Shown: positions 5,572-9,671 of the stretch, one piece after another
How positions within the stretch are numbered: the stretch's first letter is position 1
Layout: every line of letters begins with the position of its first letter
Source of the DNA: a bacterium
GTDB taxonomy: Bacteria > Babelota > Babeliae > Babelales > Babelaceae
DNA: 9,671 nucleotides
Reading direction: 5' to 3'
Assembly (NCBI GenBank): GCA_021847535.1
Contig: JAJZMR010000011.1
Coordinates: forward strand, 1 to 9,671
Translations under genes and position numbers: made by a program
The notes under the pieces: model-generated
Databases searched by the model: none
The model's input: the letters and a program-made list of their open reading frames with translations, nothing else
What the model was told of the DNA's origin: nothing

Positions 5572-8177
5572 CCTTGTTCAATGACCTTGACCACGCTGCC
5601 CTGCGCAGTTTTATTGATAACAAAATGAACAGGAAACTGATCTTTCATATAAGGTAAATGTGAAACAATAATAATTTTTGCAAAATCGTCTTGGATTTTA
5701 TAAAGTGCCTCCATAATATGGGCGAGTCCTTCTTCGTCCTGTGAACCGAATCCTTCATCAATGATGAGTGTTTGTAGCGATGTGCCGGCTCGACGAGCCA
5801 AAAGTTTTGAAAGTGCAATGCGTAAGGCAAAATCTATTCTAAATGCTTCTCCGCCAGAAAACAGTTCATAGGGTCGCACGCCTGTTGCATCAGAAATATG
5901 AATATCGAGCGTCTCTTTAGTTTTACCACTTTTTAAATCACGCAAAGATTCAATGAAAAGATGTGCTTGGTTGTCTGTTAATTTTTCTAATAAATTATTC
6001 GCCTCGTGTTCAATTTCCGGAAGTGCTTGTTCGATTAAAAGAGCGGGAATGCCATCTTTTCCAACAGCTTGTGCGATCGTTTGGTATAATTCTTGCCCAT
6101 AGGTGCATTCTTGAACCGTTTTTTCCAGGCGAGCATGTTCGATTTCCTGAACTTCAAGACGAGCTAATTGCTCTTTATAAGAAGCTATTTGTCCTATAAG
6201 TGTATGTATTTTTTGATTGAAATTCAGCAGTTCTGCTGAAATTTTTTTTACGCGCTCTTGTGTGCTTTCAAAAGAAGAAAGGCTCTGAGTGATTAATGAG
6301 GCTTTATTTGAGAAATCTACATATTCATGTTTCAAGCTTTTTAGATGGCTGACTGTTACCTTAATAAATTTTTTAATCTGTTGTAATAAGGGATCAAACC
6401 CTTCTTGGGGTGGTAAATTTAATCTTATTTTTTTCAAGGACTCTGCCAAAAATGTTTTTTCTGCCTGTGTGGCTACTGGTATTTGAATTAATTGATCATT
6501 GAGCTCATAGAGATGGGCTTTTATTTTTTGATAGCGTATATCATCATCTGTCAGTCGTTGAGCCTCTTCCAGAAGATTTTTTTTAGTTAGGCGTATATTT
6601 TCTAAAAAATCTTTTTGAGAGCGATATTCTTTGGTCAGCATATCAAGTTCATCTGCCATTTCAAGAGCTTGTTTGTGCATATGAGCGGCATCTTTGAAGG
6701 ATTCAACAAGATCATGTAAGGTGAGAATGGTCCCCTTCAGGGGAGGCAACAATTTGTGCAATCGCCGTAATTGATGCGTGATCAATGAGACATCATTTTT
6801 GAGATCGGTACAAAGATTATACTTTTGTTGAGCATCGAGATTCTGCTTACAGGTTGGACATGAGGCAAAATCAGGAGTATACAATTTTTTTAAACGATCT
6901 TGTGTATCGTGTAACCGGCTTGTATAATTATTTTTTTTTGTTACAAAATGGGGGTAACGATCACGATATTTTTCATATTGGCGTATAATTTTTTCTGTCT
7001 GGTAATTTCCATATTTTTTTTCAATAGTTTGACACAAGACTATTTTTTTTTGATTTAATTCCGCGATCCGTTTTTCTATAATACTATTATTCGCTTGTGC
7101 TTTTTCTATTTGTATATCGCATGCATGTATTTTTTTTGTATGTACCTGTTCGTGCGCTTGAAAAATAGATTGTTTTTCTTGGGTGAGCTTGAGTATTTCT
7201 TGTTGGAGCTGGAGATGGAGAAGTTCGTTTTTTTGAAGTGTAGCAATTTTTTTTGCGAGAGCTTCTTGCTCGATAGCTTCATCCGTGGGTGGTTTTATTT
7301 TTTTCCGTAAAATTTTTTTAAATTCTTGCCGTGTGGAGATAATTTCTTGTTTGCCCGCTTCGATCCGCTGAGCAAGCTTTTGGCAATTGTCGTGATATTG
7401 TTGAAGCGTAAGAGTATCACGCTTGTATTGATGAAGTTTCTCTTCAAGTAATGCAAGCTCTTTTTGAAGTTGATCTATTTTGTGCCTGCATTCCAGTTCT
7501 TCTTCTTGGCGAGCAAAAAGTGAGGTTTGAATATCATTTTTTTGTGCAACTTCATGACGCAGCCGTTGTTGAATAGGCATGAGTGTATCTTTTTGTAATG
7601 CTAAAGCGCGGCTTTTTTCAACAGCTTTTTTTTTGATAAGTTCAAACTGTGTTATGCCAAGAATAGCACTTAAAATATCTTTACGTTCCTTGGGGGACTT
7701 TTTTGAAAATTCATTTGATGCCCCTTGTCGCAAAAAAACTGAATTTATAAAACTCTCGTAATCAAGACCGAGCGTAGTAATAATTTTTTCTTGCGTTGCG
7801 CGGATAGTTTTATCCGTCAGCCCACGAACATGCCCCGTTTCCGGATCGACAATACCAAAGTCTAATGATGTTTGTGTCTTGGTATTTCCAATGTTGAGCT
7901 CTCGCCGTACTCGATAGATTGTTTTATTACAGACAAATTCGAGGCAGACCATCATTTGAGTATGCCCCAGCCTGACAAGATTTTCATCAAGGCGGGCGCC
8001 GGTATGCGTTTTACGCGCTTGGCCCCAAAGTGCCCATGTAAGTGCATCAAGCAACGCCGACTTGCCATGACCATTTTTGCCTGAAAGACAAATAAGATTA
8101 TACGGCTCAAAAGATATATGTTGCGTTGTTTGCCCGTAACTTAAAAAATTTTTTATGGATAATTTGAGTGGAACCAT
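5568..8177 (-). CDS. sbcC: SbcC, ATPase subunit of the SbcCD exonuclease
   Basis: SbcC is the Rad50-like SMC-type ATPase that works with the nuclease SbcD to cut DNA hairpins and process double-strand ends. The 869-residue protein starts MVPLKLSIKNFLSYG, a typical SbcC/Rad50 start. It shows Walker A GKNGHGKS (33-40), the Q-loop region VFLRQGASNEF (147-157), a first coiled coil, a zinc hook CPTC (440-443) and a second coiled coil. Then come the ABC signature LFSGGE (772-777), Walker B LIIDE (804-808) with D-loop GSQD, and switch His840. The size is ordinary for the family. I chose ATG 8177 because it fits the family start. An in-frame ATG at 8204 would add nine residues. Neither has a clear ribosome-binding site. 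sbcD is not next to it in this window. Several runs of eight or nine A occur in the coding strand. It converges on the reductase operon and diverges from the mutase gene. Confidence 0.93.
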   Translation of the reverse strand: MVPLKLSIKNFLSYGQTTQHISFEPYNLICLSGKNGHGKSALLDALTWALWGQARKTHTGARLDENLVRLGHTQMMVCLEFVCNKTIYRVRRELNIGNTKTQTSLDFGIVDPETGHVRGLTDKTIRATQEKIITTLGLDYESFINSVFLRQGASNEFSKKSPKERKDILSAILGITQFELIKKKAVEKSRALALQKDTLMPIQQRLRHEVAQKNDIQTSLFARQEEELECRHKIDQLQKELALLEEKLHQYKRDTLTLQQYHDNCQKLAQRIEAGKQEIISTRQEFKKILRKKIKPPTDEAIEQEALAKKIATLQKNELLHLQLQQEILKLTQEKQSIFQAHEQVHTKKIHACDIQIEKAQANNSIIEKRIAELNQKKIVLCQTIEKKYGNYQTEKIIRQYEKYRDRYPHFVTKKNNYTSRLHDTQDRLKKLYTPDFASCPTCKQNLDAQQKYNLCTDLKNDVSLITHQLRRLHKLLPPLKGTILTLHDLVESFKDAAHMHKQALEMADELDMLTKEYRSQKDFLENIRLTKKNLLEEAQRLTDDDIRYQKIKAHLYELNDQLIQIPVATQAEKTFLAESLKKIRLNLPPQEGFDPLLQQIKKFIKVTVSHLKSLKHEYVDFSNKASLITQSLSSFESTQERVKKISAELLNFNQKIHTLIGQIASYKEQLARLEVQEIEHARLEKTVQECTYGQELYQTIAQAVGKDGIPALLIEQALPEIEHEANNLLEKLTDNQAHLFIESLRDLKSGKTKETLDIHISDATGVRPYELFSGGEAFRIDFALRIALSKLLARRAGTSLQTLIIDEGFGSQDEEGLAHIMEALYKIQDDFAKIIIVSHLPYMKDQFPVHFVINKTAQGSVVKVIEQG
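6223..6249 (+). terminator. Terminator-like hairpin antisense to sbcC
   Basis: On the plus strand TTCAGCAG (6223-6230) pairs with CTGCTGAA (6233-6240). This gives a seven-pair stem with a GTTC loop, followed by one A and eight T (6242-6249). This is the form of an intrinsic terminator. It lies about 650 bases past the end of the plus-strand reductase operon, inside the sbcC coding region. The stem has only three G-C pairs, and codon constraint could produce it by chance. Confidence 0.35.
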
Positions 8178-8263
8178 GCAAAGAAGTATATCATGCTCTT
8201 GCATTTTTTGAAATGATGGGCTAAAACTTATCAGCCTCGATCTACAAAAAAGGAGATATAGTC
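8178..8263. promoter_or_regulatory. Divergent promoter region between sbcC and the mutase gene
   Basis: This 86-base region must hold the promoters of both genes unless they read in from outside. On the minus strand TATACT (8190-8185) would place the sbcC transcript start at or next to ATG 8177, which suggests a leaderless mRNA. Its -35 partner at 8213-8208 (TTTCAA) is weak. On the plus strand the candidates are TTGCAT 8199-8204 with TAAAAC 8222-8227 (17-base spacing), or TTGAAA 8208-8213 with TATCAG 8229-8234 (15-base spacing). None is strong enough to choose. Confidence 0.3.
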
Positions 8264-9671
8264 ATGTTAATTGCTCAAAATGCATTCCGCCAGTATGATA
8301 TTAGAGGAAAAGTTGGCCAAGAGTTACCTATTTCGCAAATATATGCTTTAGCCCACGCGGTTGCGGCTTTTATTCTAGAAAAAAACAACAAGGCACAGCG
8401 CATTATCATTGGTCGCGATGGCCGCACACACTCAAAGGAGATACAGTGCGCTTTTGTGCAGGCTCTTTGTGATGCTGGATTTAGCGTTCATGATACGGGC
8501 GTCTGTCCAACTCCTGTCGTTTACTTTGCATGTCACTACTATCCATACGATGCTGCTGTTATGATAACTGCGTCTCATAATGGTCCTGAATACAATGGTT
8601 TTAAATTATGTTTGGGCAAAAATACAATTTGGGCAGAGGATATTCAACGAATAAAAGAGCTTTATAGCTCTGGCAAGCAGGTTGTTCAGCAAACTTCCGG
8701 TTCAGTTGCGCCTGTTATGATGCAAAAAGAATACAGAAATTATATCGCTCAAAAATTCATCGATCTGAAAAATTTTGATAAACATCTGGTGGCAGATTGT
8801 GGTAATGGTGCGGTTGGAGCCGTGCTGCGTGACGTTATTCAAGCAGTAGGCCTATCAAATGTTACCATTCTTTGTGAAGAAGTAGATGGTACGTATCCCA
8901 ATCACAGCGCTAACCCGGTTGAAAGAGAAAACATGGAACATGTTGCGCATTATGTGAGCGAAAATGATGCATTTTTGGCAGTTGGTTTTGATGGGGATGG
9001 CGACCGCATGGCGGCGATGACGCCAGAAGGGCGGCTGCTTGCAGGAGATGAGCTTCTTTCACTTTTTGCGCAAGATGTTTTAGCGCGCAACCCGGGTGCT
9101 TCTATTGTTTTTGATAGTAAATGTTTAATGATTGTTCCTCAAACTATACAAAAGTGTGGGGGCAATCCGATACAATCACCTTCTGGTCATTCACACATGA
9201 AGACGGTAATGCGTGATCGGCATGCTCTTCTTGGTGGCGAATTAAGTTGTCATTTTTTCTTTGCAGACGATTATTTTGGCTTTGATGATGGGATATATGC
9301 TTTTCTCAGGCTTGTACGCTTGGTTGCGGCATCAAAAAAAAATATTACACAACTTATTGAACAATTTCCTCAAACATATAACATTCCGGAAATAAGAATT
9401 TTTTGTGCAGATGATACAAAAAATGAGGTCATTGAGCAGATAAAAAAATATTTTATTGATTTTTCGGAATATAAATTATCATATGCCGATGGAATCAGAT
9501 TTTACACGGATACTGGTTGGGGGTTGATTCGCGTATCGCATACGCAGCCAGCCTTGTGTTTAAGGTGTGAGTCCTTGACGGCTGAAGGCTTAAAAACATT
9601 GAAACAAAAAATGTATGATGCCTTAATGCACACGGTATTAGCACACTACATTCCATCAGAAAGTTTTTTGT
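8264..9671 (+). CDS. manB: Phosphomannomutase/phosphoglucomutase, AlgC/ManB type (cut by right edge)
   Basis: The visible 469 residues belong to the alpha-D-phosphohexomutase family, which moves phosphate between C1 and C6 of hexose phosphates. Products feed sugar-nucleotide and cell-envelope glycan synthesis. Motifs in order are an N-terminal FRQYDIRG (8-15), the phosphoserine loop TASHN with Ser104, the Mg-binding DGDGD (243-247), the sugar-specificity loop GELSCH (325-330; GEMSGH in AlgC) followed by FGFDDG, and the C-terminal phosphate loop RVSHTQP (423-429; RxSNTTP in AlgC). Family members are about 450-470 residues, so the stop should lie just past the edge. The start is secure: AAGGAG (8250-8255) lies 8 bases before the ATG. 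AlgC-like loops favour a dual mannose/glucose enzyme over a phosphoglucosamine mutase, but the exact substrate cannot be fixed from sequence. It diverges from sbcC, with no functional link visible. Confidence 0.92.
   Translation, partial: MLIAQNAFRQYDIRGKVGQELPISQIYALAHAVAAFILEKNNKAQRIIIGRDGRTHSKEIQCAFVQALCDAGFSVHDTGVCPTPVVYFACHYYPYDAAVMITASHNGPEYNGFKLCLGKNTIWAEDIQRIKELYSSGKQVVQQTSGSVAPVMMQKEYRNYIAQKFIDLKNFDKHLVADCGNGAVGAVLRDVIQAVGLSNVTILCEEVDGTYPNHSANPVERENMEHVAHYVSENDAFLAVGFDGDGDRMAAMTPEGRLLAGDELLSLFAQDVLARNPGASIVFDSKCLMIVPQTIQKCGGNPIQSPSGHSHMKTVMRDRHALLGGELSCHFFFADDYFGFDDGIYAFLRLVRLVAASKKNITQLIEQFPQTYNIPEIRIFCADDTKNEVIEQIKKYFIDFSEYKLSYADGIRFYTDTGWGLIRVSHTQPALCLRCESLTAEGLKTLKQKMYDALMHTVLAHYIPSESFL

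Noticed and set aside
6731..6744. Hairpin TCCCC-TTCA-GGGGA inside sbcC
   Set aside because: The stem is only five pairs with no T-run after it on either strand, so it is not a terminator. It encodes ordinary sbcC residues.
1..9671. RNA genes, CRISPR arrays, insertion sequences or riboswitches
   Set aside because: I saw no tRNA-like clover-leaf, regularly spaced direct repeats, transposase motifs or terminal inverted repeats. All intergenic gaps are 100 bases or shorter.

Overview
The window is an AT-rich, gene-dense bacterial segment with no rRNA, tRNA, CRISPR array or transposase that I can see. It holds six genes, two of them cut by the window edges, and no gene-free stretch over 100 bases. 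Several traits fit a reduced genome of an intracellular or host-associated bacterium: long A/T homopolymer runs inside genes, almost no intergenic space, small exported proteins of unknown function, and a degenerate FtsH-like protein. The protein styles remind me of Dependentiae (TM6), but that assignment is an impression and not a demonstrated result.

Left block (1-3022, minus strand, read right to left). A 758-residue FtsH-like AAA+ protein comes first. It keeps the ATPase core (GPSRTGKT, FIDEIH) but has lost the HEXXH zinc site of the peptidase domain. After 20 bases follows a 167-residue exported protein, and after 52 bases a second exported protein that runs off the left edge. The two exported proteins look like distant tandem paralogs. 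The second gene's ribosome-binding site and start codon lie in the loop of a perfect 15-bp inverted repeat. The three genes probably form one transcription unit.

Centre (3123-5571, plus strand). Two thioredoxin reductase paralogs form a tight operon with a 4-base gap. The first is a natural fusion: an N-terminal membrane anchor, a TrxR module, and a C-terminal thioredoxin domain with an unusual TCSSC active site. The second is a stand-alone TrxR, also with a hydrophobic N-terminus. Both carry a changed NADPH-phosphate motif, VRGxxxRAS in place of HRRxxxR. Together they look like a membrane-attached thiol-disulfide electron supply. The target of the electrons is not visible here.

Right block. 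sbcC (minus strand, 8177 to 5568) encodes the large ATPase subunit of the SbcCD nuclease and converges on the TrxR operon so tightly that both stop codons share TTAA. A terminator-like hairpin on the plus strand lies about 650 bases inside sbcC and may end the TrxR transcript. Divergent from sbcC, an AlgC/ManB-type phosphohexomutase gene starts at 8264 behind a strong ribosome-binding site and is cut by the right edge, probably close to its natural end.

The best candidates for something undescribed are the left block (a protease-dead FtsH-like ATPase with tandem exported paralogs and a hairpin-enclosed start) and the membrane-anchored TrxR-Trx fusion with its anchored TrxR partner.
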